Numbered from the stretch's first letter, positions 42,225 through 52,980 are shown. The stretch: 64,000 nt of DNA from Pinibacter sp031553495 (GCA_031553495.1 JAVBLN010000024.1:240656-304655), one strand, 5' to 3'. Translations and numbers: made by a program. The notes: generated from the letters alone by a model not told the origin.

Positions 42225-43433
42225 TTATTTCTCCCTTAACTGAAGAGAAATTCTTCTGTCTTTTCTTCTGTCTTCTTCAGGAGCAGTAGAAGGATATTTT
42301 GCAAACTGCCAGCCATAACCTTCAGCAGCCACAAATTGTTCGGCGTTTGCGCCTTGCGCTTTCAATTCATTCAACACAACTTCTGCGCGGCTTTGGCTTA
42401 GCTGCCAGCTCTTAGCGCTATCACCGCTATGGTCTGCATATCCGCCAATTTTTACTTTGGCTTTTGGATAAGCTTTCAAAATTTCAATTATGTTTTTAAC
42501 CTGCGCCATACTTTCATTTGTAAGAGAATCACTTCCTATTTTGAAGTTGAGGTTATCAAAATCATACCACACATCTTTAGAAGGATTGCAGGAAGCGTCA
42601 TTTAAACATTTAACCAAAGTATCCTCTATACCCCCTTTGTATGCATCAATTTCTACACCATTAGCCAATTTCACTTTCAACGATTCACGAGCCGGAGGTT
42701 GATTGGATGTTAATGAATCCTGCGACAAATGAATTTCAGCCTGAGGTTCCGCAATTTTTTTGTTGTTGCAACTGCGCATTAAATACCAGCACAGCGCTAC
42801 AAATAATATTCCAAGCAGCACCCAAAGCAACCAATTGGATCCAGAACCTTTGCCTTCATGTGTTGGCTTTGAATTATGATATCTTTCAGATGAGGAAGAT
42901 GATGCTTCATCTTTGAAAAAACTGTTCATTTTAAGTATAGCCGGCACTTGTGTTTTCACTTCCGCATTTTGCGATTGCAACCAATTGAACAACCCCGGTG
43001 CCGAAAAATTACTATTCTTAACATGGCTTCCTATAAAAGAAAGTCCTACCGGAATGATGGCTTTAAGGATAGACTCTGTTGAGCTGAATTTAGCTCCGGC
43101 ATAATTCGCGATTACACTCACTAATTCATTTGCCTTATTGCCAAAAAAGGAAGAAAGCCAACTGGTATGGCCATTCGGAACAGGAGCTGACATTGTATTG
43201 AAAATATCAGCAGGATTATTTTGCAAATTCATTTCCGCTGCATGCTGAGCCATATTCAAAATTGAAATGCCGCCATCTTTTTTTGCCTTGTGTAAAAACC
43301 CATTTAACACGGCAGGCACACCCGCATCGAAAATTTTTTGAATGGATTCATCTTTTTCTCCGAGTAAGGATATCGCCTTTTTTACAAGCTCGTTTGAAAA
43401 GAAACTTTGAATTGAAGTAACAAGGTTTGACAT
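42225..43433 (-). CDS. DUF937-like domain fused to an OmpA peptidoglycan-binding domain
   Basis: 402 residues. The N-terminal part (about 1-170) is helical and resembles the DUF937 family: FFSNELVKKAISLLGE, AGVPAVLNGFL, and later PVGLSFIGSHVKNSNFSAPG. A Ser-rich linker follows, then one membrane segment at 201-219 (WLLWVLLGILFVALCWYLM). The C-terminal OmpA domain (about 280-402) has LNFKIGSDSLTNES, IGGYADHSGD and DRRKDRRISLQL. So the DUF937 part stays in the cytosol and the OmpA part grips peptidoglycan from the inner membrane. The role is unknown. It is the first gene past sprA on the same strand. Confidence 0.85.
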   Translation of the reverse strand: MSNLVTSIQSFFSNELVKKAISLLGEKDESIQKIFDAGVPAVLNGFLHKAKKDGGISILNMAQHAAEMNLQNNPADIFNTMSAPVPNGHTSWLSSFFGNKANELVSVIANYAGAKFSSTESILKAIIPVGLSFIGSHVKNSNFSAPGLFNWLQSQNAEVKTQVPAILKMNSFFKDEASSSSSERYHNSKPTHEGKGSGSNWLLWVLLGILFVALCWYLMRSCNNKKIAEPQAEIHLSQDSLTSNQPPARESLKVKLANGVEIDAYKGGIEDTLVKCLNDASCNPSKDVWYDFDNLNFKIGSDSLTNESMAQVKNIIEILKAYPKAKVKIGGYADHSGDSAKSWQLSQSRAEVVLNELKAQGANAEQFVAAEGYGWQFAKYPSTAPEEDRRKDRRISLQLREK

Positions 43434-43775
43434 ACTAATTGAGTTTAAGTTTAGTTAGTAAAAATCTCAACATTTTTTTACAAGTCATAATAGACCTGAT
43501 CAATATGCAAATGGTTGTATGTTATATAAAAAGATGACTTATAAGGACAAATCAAATTCAATTAGTGGTTCGCTCCCATAAAAGTGTAATAGAGACGTTT
43601 TGTACTCCGCTTTATATTAAAGAAATAGTAAATCATAATAAAATAAACCGCGCGGGAAATGTCACTCATCGCTCGCCCAACAGCATTACTGCCGTACAAG
43701 TGAGTGACACAATGATGATGCCATGAAAAACCGCTGCCGGGGCACAAATAACAACTATAAAAATTGATACGGTTA
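43434..43775. other. 342-bp gap
   Basis: Repeat A copy 17 and AT-rich sequence. No gene. Confidence 0.7.
43671..43745 (-). repeat. Repeat A copy 17, CATGGCATCATCG subtype
   Basis: Core ACAAGTGAGTGACACAA intact. The half-1 side reads TGATGATGCCATGAAAAACC instead of the CTACTATTAAG form. Confidence 0.9.
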
Positions 43776-46700
43776 TTACTGCGCTAATGAAATCCTAATC
43801 TGCAAGCCGCCTCGCGTGGTTGTAATGGGAACGGATTGAGAAATTTTTGGTTCTGTTCTGCGCTGATCAAAGAATAGTTTTATATTGATCCGGTTGTTCA
43901 ACACATAATCAATAGATGGCGAAATAGTGACCACTTTTTGTCCCGCTGTTGGCAACGATGTATTCTGATCTAAACGGCTGTTGGCAGTCGCGTCATCTCG
44001 CAGGCTAAAATCAATGCGGATATTCAGATCGTTCTCCAATTTTTTCGAAGCCTCTTTTTGTCCGGGCAGTTTAATTCTAAATGGCATTGGTAATCCTCTC
44101 TTTCTCCATCCAAAGCCGAATGTAAATTCCGTAGAGCGCATTTCGCTTAACTGAAAATCGACAAGACTAAGACTGAGTGTTCGGCTTTTCTTATATCCAA
44201 AACTTGTAGATACCTGGTTCACTAACTGCATATCCACATCAATCAACGGCGCGAAAGCTTCAGTAATGGTAATGTTCGGCACCATGAAGTAAGGGATGAA
44301 GTTTCCGCTTAATGTATCAATAAAGCCCGGATAATTAATATTGAATGGGTCCTGGTACAGCAGGTTGCTGTTAAAGCTATTCATTGCCAAAGTGCTATTG
44401 TAGCCATGCTTGAGCGTGAAATTGGTAAATATTTTTTCCATGCCAGGCACCCTTGTTAGCCCGTTATATGTGATTGTCCAGTTTGGCTTTGGTAAAATTC
44501 CCTTAAACGGATTCGACCTTGTATTGGGATTATCCTGTTTAAGAAGCGCAATAGAATTCGCGTCTTTGTTAGTGTAAGCCGCGATAAAGGCCGGTATCAA
44601 CACATCCTGCGAATATCTTCCATATCCTTTATAATACCCATCTGCTTCCTGCACATTAGAATATGGGTTCGAGGTTCCTAATCGTTTTGAGATAATCATC
44701 CTGTTATTTTCAAACTTCTGGAATGTATTGGTTATTTCATTTGGTTTGAACGGATCAAATAATGTTTGGAAAGAAATGAACGAAACGCTAAAACTACCAG
44801 ATGAATATGGGCTCAGGCGCACAAAATTACTACCCGGAGTTCCAAGTGTATCTTTATATAGTTCGCTATAAGCTTTGCCAAAAGTTTTATCCAGGTTCAC
44901 ATCTATAATCAGATCTCTCACAGGAACCAACTGGGCGGTTAGATTCAGACGCTGGTTGAAATCCTGGCGGTTCAGGTTATTGAACAACGGATTATTTGTT
45001 ATCAATCCTTTTTGCGCAAAATTATTTACGAAGCCGGTGTCTGGTTGTTGACCAAATACAAAGCCCCAGCCCGGTGCATTCCTCAGGGGATCCATACCCA
45101 GTATTTTTGTACTGTCTAAATAACCTGCAAAGTTGGTAGCACCAATTTCCGAATATTGAATAGTTACCTTTTTAACAGATGTAACAATTCTGCCAATCAC
45201 TTTTACGAATGTGTTTAATTCCGGTAACTCGTTAGAACGCTCAGCTTTTTTTCGTTTACCGGTAGTATCACTTGCATTACGCTGCGGCTGCGGTTTTGGC
45301 GGCGCTTTAGGAGCATTCCAGTCCAATGCACGCAGGAAGCGTGATTTGTTATACAGTCTTACGAAATCAAGTTCTCCAGTAAAATTCTTATCCTGGTTAT
45401 TACCAATAAAATTACCCATACTTTTTGCAAATGGATCCATGGAAGCCGCCATCCAATTGTATTTGGCAATATAGCTAAGCCGCATGGTTGTCCAATCTAT
45501 AAGTGGCAGTTTGGATGTTGGCAATGTATAGGTGACAGTTGTCGACTGATCGTAAGACGAGTTTCTACCGCCATGCCAGAAGTTGTTCCACATGTGGCGT
45601 CTTTCATATTTATCCAGGCGGCCGCTGTCTTCATCTACACGGGCACGGTTTGTGGCTGTAAAATCAAGATTCAGCGATCTTGACAAATCCCATCTTAAAT
45701 TATAGTACCTGTCGAAGGTGAAATACTTATTATAAGTTTCAGGAATTACATTTTTAGGCCCACCCACATTTCTTGGCCGGAATGCCGCGAACTGCCTGTT
45801 CACATCCGCACGGAAGCTTAACAGCGATGGTATAGGATTAAGATTGAAGTCTCTTATCAAACCGTACCAGGTGCTTTTTTTAGTAAACGATTTCTTAAAT
45901 GGCTCCCAATATTTTGGGGCGGTGCTTACATAGTTATAACCCAGCCCGGCCCTGTGTCTTACAGTTTCGTCACTTTCCACAAGAGGGCTATGATGTTCTT
46001 CTTGTGTGTATGAATAGCTTACATCGAAGTTTTCTATACTCCACAATTGCTGCTTTTTACCGGTAAGATTATTTCTTTTTACATTGGTAAAACTAATTGT
46101 CTTTAAGGTGCGAACTTCAATCGCATCGTCTCTAATTGAATCTTTTTGCGCAGCGCTTGCGTTTGCCAGCTTGTCTTTTAGTTTTATATCCAGGTCATAA
46201 GGATCATATTCCGGCGTGCTTACAGTTTGTGAATAGCCGGCATACACCGGTATAGACATAGCCGCTTTTTGCGGAAGCAGTTTGCCCAACTCAAGATTGG
46301 TAGCCGCATCAAACTGTGTGATCTTATCCCGCGACCGCTCATTTACCCGCTGTTCCAAGGCTCCAAAGCCTACGCTTTTTATACTGCCTGATACAGATAA
46401 AGTACCCAGATCGGCAAGCTGTATATCAACCCTTCCAACCGCGGCATATCCGCCCTTTTCATTCAGACTGGACAAGCGCAATTCGTTAAACCAGACTTCC
46501 GTACATGCGGTAGGAAGGTTCGCATTGTTTACACCAAGGAAAAATCCTGTAACCTCACCAAGATTAGGATTTCCAATAATCGCATAAGTGTGTCCGTTAG
46601 ATTGTAGTTCTTTGTAATACGTATCAACCGCACCGCTATTGTTACGGTTTATTTTCAATTTCGTGAGGGCTGTAAGATCAATATCCAACTCGTTGGCCTT

Positions 46701-49700
46701 GGGCCATATCAAAGTATCGATTTTTACTCCAGGCTGTGTTATGCCCAGCGGGATTCTTATTTCATAATAATTGCTCACAAAATCAGAACCAAGCCTAACC
46801 ACCGCATATAAATCACCGCTATTAACAGGAACGTTTTGTGCAGCTTCAGCATGAATGAACATTTGTAAACGTCCATACTGGCGCAAATCCATATTCATGG
46901 TTTTAAACACACCTCTCGATTCGCCTTTTGGCATATTACATATTTGCATACTGAGCGACTGCTCGTTTTGCAACAGGTTCACATTGTTATTACTCAATGT
47001 TTGCATACGTTCTATTCCCGGAGGAGTTACATAAGGCACCGGCAACCTGTTACTGTTTTCTTCTACATTCACAGCCAGTACATTGAATTGTGTTGTTGAA
47101 TTCGCTGGCACAGGTGTATAAGTACCGGTAGTATCAATTTCGTAAGAAAACGCACGCCACTGATTACGCACAAGCTCCAATTTCGCGAAGCGGCATACCA
47201 GCGAATCGTCGAAACCGGTAAGAAACATGCGAATGAAACGTATAGATTTAAAATCCGGAATATTTCCCACCTTTCTTTCATAATCAGCAATGGGGATACG
47301 GAACAAATACCATGTTTCTTCCATCGCACCGGGATTGCCTGGCAAAAATGTTCTTTTATCTGTTATATAGTTTTGACCTACAACAAACGCGTTTTCATTA
47401 AGCTCTACTTTATATTGGAAATATTCTTCCAGTTCATTTAAAGTATTGTCTTTATTGAGGTCTTCCTGGTCAGGAGTCAATGTATAAGCCGTTGTAGTAC
47501 TTCCTGTTGCAATTGGAGAGTTGCCTTGTGGGCTGTTGATATTCTTATAACGGGCAAGGATGTCTGCTTTTTGCATGTCATAATCAGCATCCCGGTATCC
47601 TTTGAAATTATCACCGGCGGGATCCATATAAGCCATCTGGTATACCGGAGAACCTGCGCCAAATGCAGCAGCAAGCTGATTGAGGTAATTCGCGAATTTT
47701 GCTCTTTCCTGTTCATCAGTAAGGCCGTCAAGACCCACATCCTGAAATTCACGATCATTCGGGTCATTGCTAAATGCATTTGTTACCTGGATAGGATTTC
47801 CGGGAACTCTTCCCCAAAGACTTGAATCAAGTTCTGCCGGAATATTAGGTGTAGGCAACCCATTTTCAAAAAACCTTTTGCCGTCTCTTAAAATATCTTC
47901 TGAAATATTACCCAGGTTGAAATACAATTGTCCACCCGTGCTTGTCCTGTTTTTCAGAAAAGGATCCTGCATCCAGAATTCGATGAACTCTACATTACCT
48001 GTCTCAAAATCTGTCTGATCAATGCTACGCATGATACCACCCCAACGCTGTTTCGGATTTGGTAGTTTCCCGTTAGCAGAAACAGAAGGATCAAAATTGT
48101 AAGGTCCTTTATCAGTTGGATAAAAAGCCACATCAAATGTTATCAATTGCGATTGTCCGAAATCAACGGTTTTTTGCGGGTAAATATCCTGCTGCAAAAC
48201 TGCACGCCATGTTGGATCGCCCAGGTTGGTACCGGCTACCGGGTTGTTAGGCGCTTTGGGATCTTGCAAATTCGGTTCAATATTATACCATGCAATTTTC
48301 GCCCGGTTATACCCATACCTTAAATCGTTCGATAACCCAGATTCCGGGAACAATCCATTACCTTGTGGTGTAGATGCCAGCGCCCAGTTTGTAAGCGGAA
48401 AACGAAGATCTATACTATTACGAGTTCCTTCAAAATCATCAATATAAATAAGTCCGTTATTACCCTTTCCAATTTGAGGTGGGTGACCGGGCTTCAGTAA
48501 AGCACCTTCTCCATATGCGGTAATTGTACTCATTTCATTGCTGTTGTAGAACGGCAGTTTATTGAGCCACTTTGTTAGCTTCGGCACTTCGGAACGGTAG
48601 TTAAAGTCAAGTCCGTATATAGTGTTGCGAATAGGATCTTCGCTATAATTCATCTTTGTGAAATAGGGCCGCTCACCAAGTCGTACCAGCGAACCTCCGA
48701 TATTAAATGATTCTTTCGCTGTATTTTTTAACTGGTAATCTAATCGCACGCCCAGATAATTTCGCTGCTGCAAACCAAAGTTGGCATTGTTCTCAAACTG
48801 AACATTTACCGGAATGCCGGAATTAACGATGGCATTATTAATAACTTTTACAGTTCCCAGGTTGTAGTCAACCACATAATCGACATTTTCAATAAGTGTG
48901 CGCCCACCTGCCGTTACCGTAACCGAACCTTGTGGCACATTGAATGCTCCTAGCGATATGTCGGAAGATGTAGCTGAACCTTTCGCAGATCCACTTATTA
49001 TGAACCTGTTGAGATTAGCATATGTTTTCGCGATTTCTTTAATAGTATCATATAATGGCAGAAAAACATATTTATCCTTTAAATCCTGGCTGGCGCCTGC
49101 AAACGCGATACTGTCCAGATCATGACCAAATGGCTCCAGTAGAGGGAATATAACCCTGGCTTGATTAGATATAATGGTGAATCCTTCCACATAGTCAAAC
49201 ATTCCATCCGGTTGTGGATCCCTGTTATTATTAAGCCTGTCCAGATTTAATAACGATATGAGTGGTAATCCCGATTTTGGACCTTCGGGCAAATATCTTT
49301 TTTTACCAAGGCTTGGTTGTTCGTATAATACATTCAGGCTAAAATCAGTTTGCTGCACACTTGATAGATAACTTCCGTCTCTGGTACGTAACGCATACAC
49401 GTTTTTCATCATCAGCTTCCAAAGCGGCAATACTGTTCTTTGAGAAGTGGCTTTCAACAATTTTAAGAACAATACCTTTTGGTTTGCTTTTCCGGCAGTA
49501 GTATCAGGTGGTATATCCGTAGAAAACTCCCCCACCTGGTAAGTTCTTCCATTATAAGTATATTGATAAGATACACCCAGCACCTCATCTGCCTGTAAAG
49601 GCTGGTTTAAAGATAAAAATCCTACTTGCGGATTAAAATAATATTCGCTGGGATTTAGCTTACGTGCAAATGTTTTTTCAAAATCCTGCACCGGCTGCAA

Positions 49701-50933
49701 ACCCATCGATGATAAAACGGTTGTTATTGATGATGAATTTCTACTGCTACTATTATTTATGATCGTTCTGTATAGTCCGTTAGCATCATTATAAGGAAGG
49801 CTGTCGTTGGGGCTGGGTATCGCGGGATAATTATACGGATGTCTTTCCGCAAGATCTGCCAGCGCCACAATATCGCGGGTGTCGGTTGTAGAACCATTTT
49901 TATTGGTAACCCATACTTCTATACGCAATATTTGAACCAATGAATTAACGGCAGGCAAACTTGACATCGCAACATTATACCTGTTACGGAAATATTGCGC
50001 CATAAGAAAGTGACGATTTTCTTCATAATCATCAGCCCTGAATTCATAAGTGGTGGTCGCTGCCCCTCCTTGCAATCCCATCGATTGCCTTTGAGAACGC
50101 TCGTTTGCCAAAACACCAGTCACGAATAATTTTCCAAACTGCAATTGTGTTTTTATACCAAACAATGACTGGGCACCTTGTATTAGTGTTCCTTTGGATG
50201 AAAAAGATACATTTCCCGCTTCAATTTTTTTAATGATCTCATCCGGACCGCCGGTATAATCGAGCTTCAATTGGTTTTCAAAATCAAAGTTGGCAAGTGT
50301 ATTATAATTTATCGGCAACTTCATTTTATCGCCGATGTTGGCTATCACGCTAAGATTAGCATTCATGTCAAAATCGAATCCCCCATTACGACGTGCATTC
50401 TCAGGAAGTGTGGGATTTTTAATATTTTGCCCCTGGTACCCGGCAAGCAGATCTACATTACCTTGTGGACGAATATCAATTTTACCGTTTCCGAAAATGC
50501 GGTTAAACAAATTGTCCGTTATACTGAGCTTTGGTTTTATCAGTTTTTTGTTTAACCCCATCAACACATCGGCACGTTTTTTAAAATATTCACGCTCCTG
50601 CTCCCGGGCTTTTATTTTTAAGTATTCCTCAAAAGTAAGTTCAGTAGGAGTACGATAATATTTGTCTCCAATTTTTTCGATTATATAATACTTTCTTGTA
50701 GTAGGATCATATTCAACCGAACGTTGAATATTTGCCGGGTCTTTTAAATTAAACGTATTTTTCTCCGGTGTAATTGCATTAGCCCCACGACGATCCTTCA
50801 AAGGAAACTTAAGGGTATCGCTTTTTAGAGCGGGAGCCTGGATTGCAAAAACCGGCCTGCTGCCAAATATGAAAAAAATGGCAACCCCTGCTATCAATAT
50901 TCTTCGTATGATACTAGTAGTTTGAATGCCCAA
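43776..50933 (-). CDS. sprA: Type IX secretion translocon SprA/Sov
   Basis: 2,385 residues, the usual size of SprA, the very large outer-membrane barrel through which type IX cargo passes. A signal peptide is at about 1-30. An SprA N-terminal domain appears near residues 165-260 (GFDFDMNANLSVIANIGDK and NYNTLANFDFENQLKLDYTG) and a second related one later. Long series of alternating strands make up the 36-strand barrel. The conserved C-terminal part has SFGYKKSRTLSLSLVDFQLS, RKRGLPMPFRIKLPG and NNRINIKLFFDQRRTEPKIS. The gene starts 42 bp after ruvA, an adjacency also seen in other Bacteroidota. Cargo with sorting domains is encoded at 37515 and 62259. Confidence 0.96.
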   Translation of the reverse strand: MGIQTTSIIRRILIAGVAIFFIFGSRPVFAIQAPALKSDTLKFPLKDRRGANAITPEKNTFNLKDPANIQRSVEYDPTTRKYYIIEKIGDKYYRTPTELTFEEYLKIKAREQEREYFKKRADVLMGLNKKLIKPKLSITDNLFNRIFGNGKIDIRPQGNVDLLAGYQGQNIKNPTLPENARRNGGFDFDMNANLSVIANIGDKMKLPINYNTLANFDFENQLKLDYTGGPDEIIKKIEAGNVSFSSKGTLIQGAQSLFGIKTQLQFGKLFVTGVLANERSQRQSMGLQGGAATTTYEFRADDYEENRHFLMAQYFRNRYNVAMSSLPAVNSLVQILRIEVWVTNKNGSTTDTRDIVALADLAERHPYNYPAIPSPNDSLPYNDANGLYRTIINNSSSRNSSSITTVLSSMGLQPVQDFEKTFARKLNPSEYYFNPQVGFLSLNQPLQADEVLGVSYQYTYNGRTYQVGEFSTDIPPDTTAGKANQKVLFLKLLKATSQRTVLPLWKLMMKNVYALRTRDGSYLSSVQQTDFSLNVLYEQPSLGKKRYLPEGPKSGLPLISLLNLDRLNNNRDPQPDGMFDYVEGFTIISNQARVIFPLLEPFGHDLDSIAFAGASQDLKDKYVFLPLYDTIKEIAKTYANLNRFIISGSAKGSATSSDISLGAFNVPQGSVTVTAGGRTLIENVDYVVDYNLGTVKVINNAIVNSGIPVNVQFENNANFGLQQRNYLGVRLDYQLKNTAKESFNIGGSLVRLGERPYFTKMNYSEDPIRNTIYGLDFNYRSEVPKLTKWLNKLPFYNSNEMSTITAYGEGALLKPGHPPQIGKGNNGLIYIDDFEGTRNSIDLRFPLTNWALASTPQGNGLFPESGLSNDLRYGYNRAKIAWYNIEPNLQDPKAPNNPVAGTNLGDPTWRAVLQQDIYPQKTVDFGQSQLITFDVAFYPTDKGPYNFDPSVSANGKLPNPKQRWGGIMRSIDQTDFETGNVEFIEFWMQDPFLKNRTSTGGQLYFNLGNISEDILRDGKRFFENGLPTPNIPAELDSSLWGRVPGNPIQVTNAFSNDPNDREFQDVGLDGLTDEQERAKFANYLNQLAAAFGAGSPVYQMAYMDPAGDNFKGYRDADYDMQKADILARYKNINSPQGNSPIATGSTTTAYTLTPDQEDLNKDNTLNELEEYFQYKVELNENAFVVGQNYITDKRTFLPGNPGAMEETWYLFRIPIADYERKVGNIPDFKSIRFIRMFLTGFDDSLVCRFAKLELVRNQWRAFSYEIDTTGTYTPVPANSTTQFNVLAVNVEENSNRLPVPYVTPPGIERMQTLSNNNVNLLQNEQSLSMQICNMPKGESRGVFKTMNMDLRQYGRLQMFIHAEAAQNVPVNSGDLYAVVRLGSDFVSNYYEIRIPLGITQPGVKIDTLIWPKANELDIDLTALTKLKINRNNSGAVDTYYKELQSNGHTYAIIGNPNLGEVTGFFLGVNNANLPTACTEVWFNELRLSSLNEKGGYAAVGRVDIQLADLGTLSVSGSIKSVGFGALEQRVNERSRDKITQFDAATNLELGKLLPQKAAMSIPVYAGYSQTVSTPEYDPYDLDIKLKDKLANASAAQKDSIRDDAIEVRTLKTISFTNVKRNNLTGKKQQLWSIENFDVSYSYTQEEHHSPLVESDETVRHRAGLGYNYVSTAPKYWEPFKKSFTKKSTWYGLIRDFNLNPIPSLLSFRADVNRQFAAFRPRNVGGPKNVIPETYNKYFTFDRYYNLRWDLSRSLNLDFTATNRARVDEDSGRLDKYERRHMWNNFWHGGRNSSYDQSTTVTYTLPTSKLPLIDWTTMRLSYIAKYNWMAASMDPFAKSMGNFIGNNQDKNFTGELDFVRLYNKSRFLRALDWNAPKAPPKPQPQRNASDTTGKRKKAERSNELPELNTFVKVIGRIVTSVKKVTIQYSEIGATNFAGYLDSTKILGMDPLRNAPGWGFVFGQQPDTGFVNNFAQKGLITNNPLFNNLNRQDFNQRLNLTAQLVPVRDLIIDVNLDKTFGKAYSELYKDTLGTPGSNFVRLSPYSSGSFSVSFISFQTLFDPFKPNEITNTFQKFENNRMIISKRLGTSNPYSNVQEADGYYKGYGRYSQDVLIPAFIAAYTNKDANSIALLKQDNPNTRSNPFKGILPKPNWTITYNGLTRVPGMEKIFTNFTLKHGYNSTLAMNSFNSNLLYQDPFNINYPGFIDTLSGNFIPYFMVPNITITEAFAPLIDVDMQLVNQVSTSFGYKKSRTLSLSLVDFQLSEMRSTEFTFGFGWRKRGLPMPFRIKLPGQKEASKKLENDLNIRIDFSLRDDATANSRLDQNTSLPTAGQKVVTISPSIDYVLNNRINIKLFFDQRRTEPKISQSVPITTTRGGLQIRISLAQ

Positions 50934-50975
50934 GGCTTACTCAATAGATTAATTAGGTAAAGAAGATTCAATAGG

Positions 50976-51566
50976 CTATAACGTTTTTAGGGCTTTTTTA
51001 ATAATCTCTTCAATTCGTTCCATGCCGGGGTCTGCAGCAATTACTTTTTTAACAGCAAGCTCAGCATTAGGACGGGATATACCCAAAGCTACCAATGCAT
51101 TCAGCGCATCTGCCTCAAGTCTGCCACCAGCAGTAGCAGCAAAATTAACAGAAGCGGCAAAAGATTGTTTACTCAATTTATCCCTCAACTCTAAAATAAT
51201 TCTTTCTGCCGATTTTTTCCCTATTCCTTTTATACTTTCCAATTGTTTCGTATTCCCATTCACAATAGCTCTAATAATTTCTTCAGGACGCATGGAAGAC
51301 AGCATCATGCGGGCTGTGGTTGCACCAACTCCGCTTACACTTATCAATTGTATAAATAATTCTTTCTCTGCTACTTCAAAAAAACCATACAATATATGAG
51401 CATCTTCTCTAATATGAAGATATGTATGTAATGATCCTTTTTCCAAATTTTCAATACTGGAAAAAGTATTAAGGCTTATTTGCACCTCATAACCCACACC
51501 GTGAACATCAACATGAACAACTGCGGGTGTTTTATAAACAAAATCACCTTTTACATATGCTATCAT
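50976..51566 (-). CDS. ruvA: Holliday junction DNA helicase subunit RuvA
   Basis: 196 residues, normal length. Domain I is an OB fold (MIAYVKGDFVYKTPAVVHVD, GVGYEVQISLNTF). Domain II has two helix-hairpin-helix motifs (SVSGVGATTARMMLSSM and IKGIGKKSAERIILEL). Domain III is the short C-terminal RuvB-binding part (ADALNALVALGISRPNAELA). It targets RuvB to Holliday junctions. ruvB is not in the window, as is common in this phylum. It lies upstream of sprA on the same strand and may drive its transcription. Confidence 0.96.
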   Translation of the reverse strand: MIAYVKGDFVYKTPAVVHVDVHGVGYEVQISLNTFSSIENLEKGSLHTYLHIREDAHILYGFFEVAEKELFIQLISVSGVGATTARMMLSSMRPEEIIRAIVNGNTKQLESIKGIGKKSAERIILELRDKLSKQSFAASVNFAATAGGRLEADALNALVALGISRPNAELAVKKVIAADPGMERIEEIIKKALKTL

Positions 51567-51840
51567 ATTTTGCGAAAATAAGGTAATCTGAGAAGGATTA
51601 ATACACTGATTTTTGTCAATATACTAAAATATAGCGGTTTCAATAATTAAATAATATTCAACTGCTTATTTTCCTAATATTAGTTGCATAATCAACCAAT
51701 TCATTTTTTATTTACATATTTTAAAAATACAAATGTGACAATTTCCGATTTGTTATGAGTTTGCAATCCTCCTTTTAATTTGCATAAAGGGTGTGTTCAT
51801 TCATAACAAATTACCTTACTTTTACGGCCCAATTACAAAA

Positions 51841-52839
51841 ATGAACATGATCTTGAAAACCACAGCCGCCATTACCGCCGTAGGTGGATATACCCCTGAA
51901 GACGTACTTAGTAATTTTGACCTTGAAAAAATGGTGGAAACCAGTGACGAGTGGATTAGAACCAGAACCGGAATCTCTGAACGCAGAATTTTAAAAGGTG
52001 AAGGCAAAGCCACCTCCGACATGGTTGTCCCTGTAATTAAACTATTGTGCGAAAAAAGAGGGATCGACCCTCTGGAAATTGAATGTGTTGTAATAGCTAC
52101 TGTTACTCCGGACATGGTGTTTCCTGCAACAGCAAACCTGGCTTGCGAAAAAGCCGGAGCTAAAAATGCCTGGGGATTCGACGTTAGCGCTGCCTGCTCC
52201 GGGTTCCTATATGCCCTTAACACAGGCGCCGCGCTTATTGAGTGTGGCCGCTACAAAAAAGTAATGGTGATCGGCGCCGATAAAATGAGCTCTATTATTG
52301 ATTATACAGATCGCAATACATGCGTACTTTTTGGTGATGGTGCCGCTGGTGTTTTACTGGAACCAAATACAGAAGGATTTGGTATTTGCGACAGCATTTT
52401 GAAAAGTGATGGAAGCGGCGCTCCTTACCTGCATATGAAAGCGGGCGGATCTCTAAAACCACCTTCTATTGAAACAGTTACAAATAAAGAACATTTTGCA
52501 TACCAGGAAGGTCAGACCGTTTTCAAATTTGCAGTTACACGCATGGCCGATGTTTGTGAAGAACTGATGCACAAGCACAACCTGACTTCCGATAATATAG
52601 CCTGGCTGGTTCCTCACCAGGCCAATCTACGAATTATCGATGCCACCGCAAAACGCATGGGCCTGCCAAAAGAAAAAGTGATGATCAATATTCAGCGGTA
52701 TGGCAATACCACAGCAGCAACCATTCCCCTTTGCCTTTGCGACTGGGAAAAAGAACTTAAAAAAGGCGACAACCTGGTGCTGGCGGCCTTCGGTGGCGGA
52801 TTTACCTGGGGCTCGATTTGGGTAAAATGGGGATTTTAG
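51841..52839 (+). CDS. fabH: 3-oxoacyl-ACP synthase III
   Basis: 332 residues from the ATG at 51841; the open frame goes 16 codons further up without homology to the family. It condenses acetyl- or branched acyl-CoA with malonyl-ACP to start fatty acid synthesis. The active site is Cys119 in FDVSAACSGFLYALNTG, with His in VPHQANLRIID and Asn in NIQRYGNTTAATIPL. DEWIRTRTGISERRI is the CoA-binding region. It is a monocistronic copy without plsX or rpmF next to it, so it may be one of several FabH proteins in the genome. Confidence 0.95.
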   Translation: MNMILKTTAAITAVGGYTPEDVLSNFDLEKMVETSDEWIRTRTGISERRILKGEGKATSDMVVPVIKLLCEKRGIDPLEIECVVIATVTPDMVFPATANLACEKAGAKNAWGFDVSAACSGFLYALNTGAALIECGRYKKVMVIGADKMSSIIDYTDRNTCVLFGDGAAGVLLEPNTEGFGICDSILKSDGSGAPYLHMKAGGSLKPPSIETVTNKEHFAYQEGQTVFKFAVTRMADVCEELMHKHNLTSDNIAWLVPHQANLRIIDATAKRMGLPKEKVMINIQRYGNTTAATIPLCLCDWEKELKKGDNLVLAAFGGGFTWGSIWVKWGF

Positions 52840-52909
52840 AATAAAATTTACCGAAAAAACAGTATAACTGTACTTCGGGCAGAATAATATTGTGCAATTT
52901 CTTTTTGGG

Positions 52910-52980
52910 AACCAACAGTATTGCTACTATTAGGCATCGTTGTGTCACTCACTTGTGCGGTAGTAATGCTATTGAGCAAG
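52910..52980 (+). repeat. Repeat A copy 18, with extended left arm
   Basis: Left arm GTACTTCGGGCAGAATAATA and TTGTGCA lead to a T run at 52870-52905. TTGCTACTATTAGGCATCG, the core and half 2 are intact. It faces copy 19 across 258 bases. Confidence 0.95.
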
